Both the position numbers and the translations under genes were made by a program. A stretch of 64,000 nt of DNA from Sphingobacterium sp. B16(2022). GTDB lineage: Bacteria > Bacteroidota > Bacteroidia > Sphingobacteriales > Sphingobacteriaceae. This document shows, piece after piece, positions 16,742 through 25,416 of the stretch. The DNA lies in the NCBI RefSeq assembly GCF_012030425.1, contig NZ_JAAUVN010000001.1, positions 1,178,001 to 1,242,000 of the forward strand. The letters are read 5' to 3'. How positions within the stretch are numbered: position 1 is the first letter of the stretch; every line of letters starts with the position of its first letter. The notes under the pieces were generated by a model. The model had not been told where the DNA came from. It ran no database searches and worked only from the letters and a program-made list of their open reading frames with translations.

Positions 16742-19030
16742 TTATTTTAATTCAAATTTAGTAGCTAAAAGATCCTGCGAATTTTTACCGATAAATAAGG
16801 TGAAATCTCCCGGTTCAGCGACAAACTTGAGATCGTTATTATAGAATTTTAAATCTTCTTCCGAAACAGTAAAAGTTACGACTTTAGATTCTCCAGCTTT
16901 TAAGAATACTTTTTGAAAACCTTTTAATTCTTTAACAGGACGTGTAATTGAACCAACCAGATCTTTAATATAAAGTTGAACAACCTCTTCACCGTCATAT
17001 TTACCCGTATTACGCAACGTCACCGATGCTTGGATGGATTGTCCAGCTTTAAAAGAAGACGTATCCAATTTCAGATCTGAATAATCAAATGTTGTATAAC
17101 TCAAACCATATCCAAATGGATAAAGCGGGCTATTGATCACATCAATGTAGTTAGATCTAAATTTTTGGAAAGAACCACCTTCTGCTAATGGTCTTCCAGT
17201 ACTTTTATGTCCATAATAAATAGGTAACTGACCAACATTTCTAGGGAAAGTTGCCGTTAATTTACCTGAAGGGTTAACATCTCCAAATAATACCTCAGCT
17301 ACAGCAGCTCCAGTTTCAGATCCACCAAACCATGCATTTAAGATAGCAGGAACATGTTCATCTTCCCAAGTTAAAGTCATCGGTCTTCCTGCAAACAAAA
17401 CTAAGACAACAGGTTTTCCTGTTTTTAATAGCGCTGCTAAAAGACGTTGTTGAATAGCCGGAATACCAATCTCTGTACGGCTAGAACTTTCACCGGACAT
17501 CTCCGAAGATTCACCTAATGCTGCTACAATCACATCTGCTTGAGCAGCAGTTTGTAACGCTTCAGCAATAATATCCGACTCAGGTCTATTATCTCTAGGG
17601 ATCGTACGTCCAAACATGGTAGCATGTTCTTGATAAACAGGGTCTTCAAGTAAATTTGAACCTAAATGTGTAACGATCTTCACTTGGTTGCCCAATACCG
17701 ACTGCATACCCTCAACCAAAGAAGGGGTATTCACTAAGTCAGAGCTTACTGACCATGTGCCCACCATGTTCGCACGTGTATTCGCTAATGGACCTATTAC
17801 AGCAACTGTACCTTTTTTCTGTAAAGGAAGAAGCTGCTTGTCATTCTTTAACAAGACAAATGATTTAGTAGCCGCATCACGGGCAACTTTAAGATTTGCA
17901 GGCGTCAGTAACTCGGTTTTAGCACGATCTTCATTACAGTAACGGTATGGATCCTCAAATAAACCTAATTTATATTTAGCCTCTAATACTAAACGGCATG
18001 CGCGGTCTATATCAGGTTGAGAGACTTTCCCTTCTTTTAAAGATTTTTTTAAGGTATTTAAAAAACCTTCAGAAATCATATCCATATCCACGCCTGCTTT
18101 TAACGAAAGTGCAGATACTTGTTGTAAATCTCCTAAACCATGATCCATCAGCTCTGCAATACCGGTATAATCTGTAACCACCATACCGTTGAATCCCCAT
18201 TCCTTGCGGAGAACATCAGTTACTAACCACTTATTAGCTGTTGCCGGGATACCATTGATATCATTGAAAGATGTCATAACTGTACCTGCACCAGCTTCTA
18301 CAGCCGCTTTGTAAGGAGGGAAGTATTCATTGTACATGCGGTGCAGACTCATATCTGTGGTGTTGTAATCTTTTCCAGACTCCGCTGCACCATACAAAGC
18401 CCAGTGCTTCACACAGGCCATCATGGTATTGATTGCTTTTAAGTCATTGCCCTGATAACCTTTAACCATCGCGCTTGCAATCTGTGAGCCTAAGTAAGGG
18501 TCTTCTCCGGAACCTTCCGAAATTCTTCCCCAACGGGCATCACGAGAGATATCGACCATAGGAGAGAAGGTCCAGTTGATTCCATCTGCAGTAGCCTCTT
18601 GGGCTGCGATACGTGCAGTTTTTTCGATTAGAGGGATATCCCACGTAGCTGAAAGACCTAATGGAATTGGAAAAGTAGTTTTATAACCATGGATGACATC
18701 TAGACCGAAGATCATCGGTATTTTAAGTCTTGTTTTGTTGACAGCAAGTTCTTGAGCAGCACGAATTTTTTTAGGTGTAGTCATAGAAAAGATTCCGCCA
18801 ATTTGACCAGCAGCAATTTTTGCTTCAACTCCAGTACTGGCAGTGGCACCTGTGGTCACCTCGCCTGCAGTAACTAGATTCAGCTGGCCAATTTTTTCGT
18901 CAACTGTCATTTTTTTCATCAGTTCTGAAACAAACTTATCCATTTTGGGATCTTGTTTGTGCGCCGGCTGTGTGAATGCCAGAGTCGGAACTAATGCAAC
19001 AGCGACTAATAGGGAAGTCCATTGTTTCAT
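16742..19030 (-). CDS. bglX: GH3 beta-glucosidase, BglX type
   Basis: The 762-residue enzyme has a signal peptide (ending LAFTQP), a GH3 barrel, the alpha/beta-sandwich domain and a C-terminal fibronectin-III-like domain, the full three-domain BglX layout. The nucleophile is D287 in MVVTDYTGIAEL. KHWALYGAAESGKDYN forms the other wall of the active site. It hydrolyses beta-linked glucose from the non-reducing end, probably in the periplasm. As the last gene after susC, susD and the GH144-like gene, it is expected to finish oligosaccharides released by the endo-acting enzyme. GH3 members that cut sophoro-oligosaccharides are known from such loci, so beta-1,2 specificity is a reasonable inference. 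Confidence 0.95.
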   Translation of the reverse strand: MKQWTSLLVAVALVPTLAFTQPAHKQDPKMDKFVSELMKKMTVDEKIGQLNLVTAGEVTTGATASTGVEAKIAAGQIGGIFSMTTPKKIRAAQELAVNKTRLKIPMIFGLDVIHGYKTTFPIPLGLSATWDIPLIEKTARIAAQEATADGINWTFSPMVDISRDARWGRISEGSGEDPYLGSQIASAMVKGYQGNDLKAINTMMACVKHWALYGAAESGKDYNTTDMSLHRMYNEYFPPYKAAVEAGAGTVMTSFNDINGIPATANKWLVTDVLRKEWGFNGMVVTDYTGIAELMDHGLGDLQQVSALSLKAGVDMDMISEGFLNTLKKSLKEGKVSQPDIDRACRLVLEAKYKLGLFEDPYRYCNEDRAKTELLTPANLKVARDAATKSFVLLKNDKQLLPLQKKGTVAVIGPLANTRANMVGTWSVSSDLVNTPSLVEGMQSVLGNQVKIVTHLGSNLLEDPVYQEHATMFGRTIPRDNRPESDIIAEALQTAAQADVIVAALGESSEMSGESSSRTEIGIPAIQQRLLAALLKTGKPVVLVLFAGRPMTLTWEDEHVPAILNAWFGGSETGAAVAEVLFGDVNPSGKLTATFPRNVGQLPIYYGHKSTGRPLAEGGSFQKFRSNYIDVINSPLYPFGYGLSYTTFDYSDLKLDTSSFKAGQSIQASVTLRNTGKYDGEEVVQLYIKDLVGSITRPVKELKGFQKVFLKAGESKVVTFTVSEEDLKFYNNDLKFVAEPGDFTLFIGKNSQDLLATKFELK

Positions 19031-19063
19031 GTTCTAGTAGTTATTTGTATGTGAATAAAATGC

Positions 19064-20410
19064 TTATAGATTCGGACCTTTAAAACCTAAGTTCTTCAAT
19101 CCTGCTTTAACTTCGGGAGCCTGCATAAATAAATTCCAGATCAATCCAGTTCTGTAATTTTCAATCATGACAACAATAGGTCCCTGGTCAATTGCTAGAT
19201 AACGCTGTGGATACCAGTTTTCTGTTTCTGAAAAAGCATCATAAAATCCATATTTACCAAAAAGCTCTGCACCTTTTTGTTCATAAAAATAGCGCATCGC
19301 TTGCAAACTCTCTTTAGGAGCATATGGAATTGATGATAGCGCTGCTGTAGGAGAAATAACACCTTTATCATTATCAGGATGGTGAGCATCGTATCCCTTT
19401 ACAGAATAGCTCGCGGTCAATCCCCATGAGTTTTCGCCATATCCTTTAAATTGATGAGGATTTTGTTTAGCGTATTCAATGTTAATTTTAGTGTGATTAA
19501 CGTTCACTTTCCAGTAATCAGCATATTCATCTTGTAAGCCCTTCGGATTTAAACCTAAGTAGGAGTAATGAGACCAGAATAGTGGACCGACAGCATTTTC
19601 AGGTGCATTGTGTTTTAGCACCAGTGGAATTCCAAACTTCTCAGCACTGGATACGATTGCACCACTTCTTGCCCAACCTTTATGATAAGTGGAGGCAGGG
19701 ATTGGATGTGTCGGTGAGCTCGCGCCCAGCACATAGCTGATCAAGCATTCATCATAACCCTGTATCGCATGATTCATACCCCAACCATGTGTTGGACTCC
19801 AGTGCCAGTACAGAACATCTTTGCCATTGCGAAAGAAATTCCAATCAATACCTTTCCAAAGTGCGTCTGCTTTTTCAGCGACTTGTTTTTGTTGGTCGTT
19901 TCCATTTTGGTAATACTCACGTAGACAGATTAAGGCCTGGGCCATAAAAGCAGTTTCTACGATATCGGCAGCATCATCCTGATTTCCAAAAACCTTCGAT
20001 TTTCCAGTAGGACCATCGATCCAGTGTGACCATGCGCCATGGTAACGATCGGCTTTTGCCAGAAAATCGACAATGCGATCAAACCTTTTAGTCGCTTCTT
20101 CAGCAGAGATAAAACCACGTTCGGCAGCTACGATTGTAGCCATTATACCAAATCCGGATCCGCCGACAGTGACAACATTAAAATCATTCAACGGATATTG
20201 ACCATCGATATGGATTCTTTCCCTTGCCATTCCCGAATTAGGTTCTGCACCTTCCCAGAAATAGTTGAAGGTTTGCTTCTGTACCAAAGTCATTAAAGAA
20301 TCATCAGAAATACTGGTCTTTTGCAAGGTCTGAGGTGTTTTACACGCAGTAATGCTTGTACCAATTAAGATTAAGCCTAAGATAAGCTTGGGATTAAATT
20401 TTAATTTCAT
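19064..20410 (-). CDS. GH144-like (glycoamylase-domain) lipoprotein, likely endo-beta-1,2-glucanase
   Basis: The 448-residue protein is a lipoprotein (lipobox SITAC, C23) with a single glycoamylase-type (alpha/alpha)6 domain. Marks are NYFWEGAEPNSGMARER near the start of the domain and WGLTASYSVKGYD further on. Many automatic annotations call this family glucoamylase. Its characterised Bacteroidota members define GH144, endo-beta-1,2-glucanases. A place between susD and a GH3 beta-glucosidase fits that role: cutting the polymer at the cell surface or in the periplasm before the GH3 step. The 33-base gap to the GH3 gene supports one operon. Substrate is inferred from family and context. Confidence 0.88.
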   Translation of the reverse strand: MKLKFNPKLILGLILIGTSITACKTPQTLQKTSISDDSLMTLVQKQTFNYFWEGAEPNSGMARERIHIDGQYPLNDFNVVTVGGSGFGIMATIVAAERGFISAEEATKRFDRIVDFLAKADRYHGAWSHWIDGPTGKSKVFGNQDDAADIVETAFMAQALICLREYYQNGNDQQKQVAEKADALWKGIDWNFFRNGKDVLYWHWSPTHGWGMNHAIQGYDECLISYVLGASSPTHPIPASTYHKGWARSGAIVSSAEKFGIPLVLKHNAPENAVGPLFWSHYSYLGLNPKGLQDEYADYWKVNVNHTKINIEYAKQNPHQFKGYGENSWGLTASYSVKGYDAHHPDNDKGVISPTAALSSIPYAPKESLQAMRYFYEQKGAELFGKYGFYDAFSETENWYPQRYLAIDQGPIVVMIENYRTGLIWNLFMQAPEVKAGLKNLGFKGPNL

Positions 20411-20496
20411 AGTAGAGTAAGTAGAGCGATGGATATTAAAGAACTGGGACTTAGTGCTAATAAGTCCCAGTTTCGATGTTTTATTAAGATGTTGGC

Positions 20497-21924
20497 TTAA
20501 AAACCAGGATTTTGCACCATATCTGGTGTTTGTGTTAATTGTTCATATGGAATTGGGAACAAATAGTTTTTGTCGGTGAATGTTTTTCCATCCGCTTTCA
20601 TAGCTTCAGAGGCTTGTTTCGTACGAACTAGATCAAACCAACGATCGTGCTCAAAAGCTAATTCTAGACGGCGTTCCTTCCAGATTGCTTTGCGTAAGTC
20701 CGCTTGATTGATCGCTGTGGTATTAGGCAATTTAACCCGAGTACGAATGGTATTAAGAGCAGCTGTCGCTTCTCCGGTGTTGCCCATTTCATTAGCTGCT
20801 TCTGCTAAGATCAAATATACCTCGCCTAAACGTAAATAGCGTACATTTTTATCCCCATCAGCCGCACCTGCATTTGCCGATGAGTATGCTTTCTCATTGT
20901 ACATTGGATTTTCAACTCCTGTTCCAACAACACGGCCATCCCACAAAGTTTCTCCACGGAAGATAATGGTCGCGTCGCGACGGATATTATCTTTTTCCGC
21001 ATTAAATGCGTTTAACAAATTCTCAGATGGTGTGTTGAATCCCCAGCCCCAGCCGGTAACACCACGTGCACCCTGTACTTCAGAATATTGTTGAACACCA
21101 TGTGCAATCGCTTCTCCACGCGCCTGGAATTCAAAGATCGACTCGGTACCATTCTCAGAACTTGCGCGCCAAAGAACTTCGTACTTCGATTCCAAACCAT
21201 ATTGACCGGAGTTAATCACTTCTTTCGCTAACGTGTAGGCCTCATTCCAATTTTGATTGTATAAATATACTTTTGATAATAAAGCTTGCGCGGCGCCTTT
21301 GGTAGCACGACCCAGATCTTTAGATTCATAAGCAGATTTTAAAGGCAAAGCGTCTATAGCCTCTCTTAGATCTTTAATGATATAAGCATAAACATCAGCT
21401 TTAGGCGCACGAATTATTAAATCCTGCTCTTGGATAGGGACATCACCCCAGCCACGCACTAAATAAAAATAATTTAAGGCGCGTAAAAACTTAGCTTCAC
21501 CGATTAATCTATTTTTATAAGTTGCATCTTCTATCGTTGATGATTGAGTCACTTCAATAGATTGCGTGGCACGTCCGATTGATTTATACCAATGTGACCA
21601 TAATGCTCCAAAGGAACCGGATGAACTTGTATACTCTAATCTGTCGATTTCTTGTTTGTCACCTCCTGGATCGGTTGGAGAAGAGCCTTTGTCGGCATTA
21701 TCAGAAAGCATATCCGTAATCGCAACATAAGAAAAGGAGTAATTCCAGTCTGTAAACATACCGTAGATTGCATTCACATAACCCTCCGGTGTGAACGCTT
21801 GTTCCTTATCAGCTTCTTCTACAATTTCTTGAGAAGGAACATCTAAAAATGCTGAATCTTTACAGGCAGACATGCTCAAACCTGCTGTTAAAATTAAGGC
21901 TATATGTAATTTGTTAAATTTCAT
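20497..21924 (-). CDS. SusD-family surface glycan-binding lipoprotein
   Basis: The 475-residue protein has lipobox SMSAC (C21), the N-terminal FLDVPSQEI typical of the family, TPR-like helices across the middle, and the closing segment WKERRLELAFEHDRWFDLVRT followed by LFPIPYEQ. SusD proteins sit on the outer membrane as the lid of a SusC channel and capture oligosaccharides. It lies 19 bases after susC and belongs with it. Confidence 0.97.
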   Translation of the reverse strand: MKFNKLHIALILTAGLSMSACKDSAFLDVPSQEIVEEADKEQAFTPEGYVNAIYGMFTDWNYSFSYVAITDMLSDNADKGSSPTDPGGDKQEIDRLEYTSSSGSFGALWSHWYKSIGRATQSIEVTQSSTIEDATYKNRLIGEAKFLRALNYFYLVRGWGDVPIQEQDLIIRAPKADVYAYIIKDLREAIDALPLKSAYESKDLGRATKGAAQALLSKVYLYNQNWNEAYTLAKEVINSGQYGLESKYEVLWRASSENGTESIFEFQARGEAIAHGVQQYSEVQGARGVTGWGWGFNTPSENLLNAFNAEKDNIRRDATIIFRGETLWDGRVVGTGVENPMYNEKAYSSANAGAADGDKNVRYLRLGEVYLILAEAANEMGNTGEATAALNTIRTRVKLPNTTAINQADLRKAIWKERRLELAFEHDRWFDLVRTKQASEAMKADGKTFTDKNYLFPIPYEQLTQTPDMVQNPGF

Positions 21925-21943
21925 GATTTTTAATTTTTAAAAG

Positions 21944-24900
21944 TTAGAATGAAACATTGACTCCGAAAATAAAATTACGTGTTGTTGGATAAGCCGAAAG
22001 CTCAATTCCCGCAGTTTCCGAAGGAACACCAGAATTTGCACCTGTTATTTCAGGAGAGAAACCTGTATATTTTGTGAAAATAAAAGGGTTCTGTGCTGTT
22101 ACGTACATTCTAATTTTAGAAGTTGAATTGTATAATTTTGGAATGGTATAACCTAATGTTAAGTTATTGATTCTAAAATAGGCTCCTGACTCTAAATAGT
22201 AACTGGAAGCTAAGGCATCATGAGCTGCTCCAGGATGTGTATTAGACGTTCCTGCGCCAGTCCAGCGGTTATCAAAAGTTTCTTTAGTTACGTTCTCACC
22301 ACCATTAACACGGGTACCTTTTAGACCATTGTAAATTTTATTTCCTGCAACCCCATAACCTTGAGCTGTGAAATCCCATTTTTTATAGTTGACACTTAGA
22401 TTTAAACCAAATGTCGAAGAAGGAAGATATGATCCGTGGAATGTTTTATCTTTTGCGTCGATAACACCATCTTCATTTTGATCTTTGTATTTTAGGTACC
22501 CAGGTTTTGCTCCGGTTGTTGCAGCGCCATCTGCAATTTCAGCTTCGTTTTGCCACACCCCAACTGCTTCGTACATGTACCAAGCATAAATAGGTTGATT
22601 AGCTTTTAACTGTTTTGTAAGCTGACCATTATTTAAACTTCCTCCCTCAGTACCATCATAGGCAGGTTTAACATCCTTTAAAGTATTTTTGTTGTAAGAA
22701 TAGTTACCACCAATACTATAGGATAGGTTTTCATTAATTTGATCGGTCCAATTTAAACCAATCTCCACCCCTTGATTTGATACTTTTCCGCCATGATCAA
22801 AATATTTTTGAGAAAATGGCGAATTCAATAAAGGTTTTACTTCTAAAATAGCATTAGTGTTGGTCTTATTATAATAATCCACATTACCACTTAAACGGTT
22901 ATTTAATAAGGTGAAATCAACTCCTAATCCTGATTCTTCAGTTACTTCCCATCTTAAATTTCTCGCTGGACTTCCATATGCTGCTCCAAAAACAAGATCT
23001 TGGTTCGGGCCAAAGACATAATTGTAATTATCGGATCCTGGCGATGATAATATCTGAGAAACGTTCAAAGGGATGTTTTGGTTACCTAGTCTACCCCAGT
23101 TTGCCCTTACTTTTAAGAAATCGATGCCTGAGCCTTGCATAAAGCTCTCATTGGATACGGTCCAACCCGCTCCAAAGGAAGGAAAGATGTCAAAATATTC
23201 GCCAGATGCTTTAAATTTACTAGATCCATCACGACGTACAGTAGCAGTTAAATAGTATTTTGAGTCGTAATTATACTGTGCACGAGCAAAATAAGAAATT
23301 AATGCAGTAGGTGTGTAAGAAGTTTGTCTAATTTGCTTCTCTTTGTTTTTTGCTAAGTCAATATTCCAGTATTGTGATTGAGTAGGAACATCATATCCGG
23401 TCAAATCAGACATATTTCCGATATCGACTTTCTCTCTTGAATTTCCTAATGTTGCATCTATATTATGCTTACCGAAACTTTTTTGGTAAGAAACAAAATT
23501 TTCCCATACCCATCTGAATGTTTCTGTTTTAGCAATATTTAAGCTATTATTTGCATAGGTCAATGAATTCGGGTTTTGTGCTTTTAATCTTTCAAATTCT
23601 GCAGCAGTATTGAGAGGATCTGTATTTAAGTAGCGATCCTTGATATCATTAAAACCTCTATTTTGTGAAAAGTATTTTGTTACGCCCAAGCGAGAGGTGA
23701 ATTTTAAGTCGCTGGTGATCTGGTATTCTGCTTGAAGTCCACCTTGGATGCTCAGATTCTTGTTATACTGCTGTTGCATTTTGTTCTCGTAAACAGGATT
23801 GCCCACATCATTTAACCTTCCTCCCTGCTGACCTGCAGCCAGAATATATGTAGCCTCTCCGGTTGTTTTATTGTATATAGGTCTTCCGTAGCGTCCGTTT
23901 TCATACATAACAGGAACTAAGGGTGACTGACGGTAGGCCGCATCAAAAGCACTTAGCGGTTTATTACGGTCGTTAGCAAAAGAGATGTTTAAAGTCTGAC
24001 TAAGTTTTAATTTATTATCAAAGAATTTGTAGGTATTATTATTACGGATCGTGTTACGTACATATTGAGAGCCTTCCGTAATTCCTTTTTCCGTAAAGTT
24101 GTTATAACTAAAGAAATAATCTACTGCATCTGAACCTCCAGATAAGCTAACGACGTTATTGGTCACTATACCAGTCTGTAAAAGTTCGTCGTACCAATTG
24201 GTATTGTTTTTTTGATTTAATGCTAAAGGAGATCCATTTTTTTCAACTACTGCTAAGTTTTCATTGTAATGGGTCACATATTCATTCGCATCAGCCATTT
24301 TAACACGGTTTAGAATGCCTTTGGCACCTACATAACCATCATACGTAATCTGAGCACGTCCTGCTTTCCCCTTTTTAGTTGTCACTAAGATCACACCATT
24401 TGCGGCACGCAGACCATAAATAGAAGCCGATGAAGCATCTTTTAGGACATCGATAGAAACGATATCTGCTGAGTTGATATTGGTGATATTTTCGACTGGA
24501 AATCCATCAACAATATACAATGGATTACGACCACCTGAAGCTGTTCCTAGACCGCGGATAATCACTGTTGGAGCAGAACCCGGAGCTTCATTAGCAATGA
24601 TGTTAACACCAGATATCTTGCCCTGTACAGATTGAACAGCATTCAATGCCGGTTGTTTTACAATGTCACTTGAAGTAACACGGCCTATAGAACCAGTTAG
24701 ATCGACTTTCTTAGCTGTACCATAACCAATAACCACGATTTCATCTAAAGCCGTATTTTGTTCTTCTAGATTGACTTGTACATTGTTCTGTTGACCAATT
24801 ACAACTTCTTTTCCATCATAACCGATATAGCGGAAAATTAAAACCTGATTGGGGTCTGCTGTAATTTTAAATTCTCCATTCGCGTCAGATTGCGTAGCAA

Positions 24901-25057
24901 CGCTAGTTCCTTTAACCGCAATGGTTACTCCTGAAAGTACAGCGTTTGAAGATTTAGCTGTAATTTTTCCAGTAATCACTTTTCCACTCTGTGCATAAAC
25001 TGACACATTGAATTGGCAAAATGCTGGGAGTAATAGTAATGTAAATAACTTCCTCAT
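21944..25057 (-). CDS. SusC-family TonB-dependent outer-membrane transporter
   Basis: The 1037-residue protein has a signal peptide, a carboxypeptidase-regulatory-like domain (about residues 27-100), the plug (about 110-235) with the SusC signature VLKDASSASIYGLRAANG, and a 22-strand barrel ending in NFIFGVNVSF. It lacks the STN domain found in transporters that signal to an anti-sigma factor, which fits control by the separate regulator next door. With the SusD partner it imports oligosaccharides across the outer membrane using TonB energy; beta-1,2-gluco-oligosaccharides are the likely cargo. Palindromic sequences at 25158-25209 and 25338-25373 lie in its upstream region. Confidence 0.97.
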   Translation of the reverse strand: MRKLFTLLLLPAFCQFNVSVYAQSGKVITGKITAKSSNAVLSGVTIAVKGTSVATQSDANGEFKITADPNQVLIFRYIGYDGKEVVIGQQNNVQVNLEEQNTALDEIVVIGYGTAKKVDLTGSIGRVTSSDIVKQPALNAVQSVQGKISGVNIIANEAPGSAPTVIIRGLGTASGGRNPLYIVDGFPVENITNINSADIVSIDVLKDASSASIYGLRAANGVILVTTKKGKAGRAQITYDGYVGAKGILNRVKMADANEYVTHYNENLAVVEKNGSPLALNQKNNTNWYDELLQTGIVTNNVVSLSGGSDAVDYFFSYNNFTEKGITEGSQYVRNTIRNNNTYKFFDNKLKLSQTLNISFANDRNKPLSAFDAAYRQSPLVPVMYENGRYGRPIYNKTTGEATYILAAGQQGGRLNDVGNPVYENKMQQQYNKNLSIQGGLQAEYQITSDLKFTSRLGVTKYFSQNRGFNDIKDRYLNTDPLNTAAEFERLKAQNPNSLTYANNSLNIAKTETFRWVWENFVSYQKSFGKHNIDATLGNSREKVDIGNMSDLTGYDVPTQSQYWNIDLAKNKEKQIRQTSYTPTALISYFARAQYNYDSKYYLTATVRRDGSSKFKASGEYFDIFPSFGAGWTVSNESFMQGSGIDFLKVRANWGRLGNQNIPLNVSQILSSPGSDNYNYVFGPNQDLVFGAAYGSPARNLRWEVTEESGLGVDFTLLNNRLSGNVDYYNKTNTNAILEVKPLLNSPFSQKYFDHGGKVSNQGVEIGLNWTDQINENLSYSIGGNYSYNKNTLKDVKPAYDGTEGGSLNNGQLTKQLKANQPIYAWYMYEAVGVWQNEAEIADGAATTGAKPGYLKYKDQNEDGVIDAKDKTFHGSYLPSSTFGLNLSVNYKKWDFTAQGYGVAGNKIYNGLKGTRVNGGENVTKETFDNRWTGAGTSNTHPGAAHDALASSYYLESGAYFRINNLTLGYTIPKLYNSTSKIRMYVTAQNPFIFTKYTGFSPEITGANSGVPSETAGIELSAYPTTRNFIFGVNVSF

Positions 25058-25157
25058 AGGTGTGACTTTTGTGTTATTTTAATTTATCAATTCCAATTAA
25101 TCTGAATGTTTGTTAACAAAATTTAACCCTTTCATTAAATTTTGATACAGCAAAGAT

Positions 25158-25209
25158 GTGATGTAGTATGCGAAATGTATAATTTAACACTTATACATTA
25201 ATACATCAC
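25158..25209. repeat. Nested inverted repeats, candidate susC operator
   Basis: Outer arms GTGATGTA (25158-25165) and TACATCAC (25202-25209) enclose inner arms AATGTATAA (25174-25182) and TTATACATT (25191-25199). Both pairs are perfect, with centres three bases apart. On the minus strand the element sits directly upstream of CATCTTTG, a position suited to an activator. Confidence 0.65.
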
Positions 25210-25337
25210 CATTTGAGCTAAACGTAAAAATTCAATTTAAAGAAATAACTTTGCTGATAGTCAGATTATTAAAGTAAGTGATATATTACTTTATTTAATA
25301 CTAAGTGTTTAAAGCACACTATAGCGCGTGAGAGGTA

Positions 25338-25373
25338 ATGATGTAGTGTTTTAGTGTGTTTTAATAACATCAT
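25338..25373. repeat. Second TGATGT inverted repeat upstream of susC
   Basis: ATGATGT (25338-25344) and ACATCAT (25367-25373) are perfect complements. TGATGTAGT here repeats the nine bases at 25159-25167, so the same half-site occurs in both elements. Confidence 0.5.
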
Positions 25374-25416
25374 GATCTCATGTCGTAGATAGGGTTCCAC
25401 GATTAAGGGCATTTTT

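Larger units (their letters stand above)
25058..25416. other. Regulatory gap upstream of susC
   Basis: This 359-base stretch lies between the regulator's stop and the susC start. It holds two inverted repeats built on TGATGT half-sites and a weak -7-like CATCTTTG on the minus strand at 25151-25158, next to the first repeat. I see no gene and no clear terminator for the regulator gene. Confidence 0.6.
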
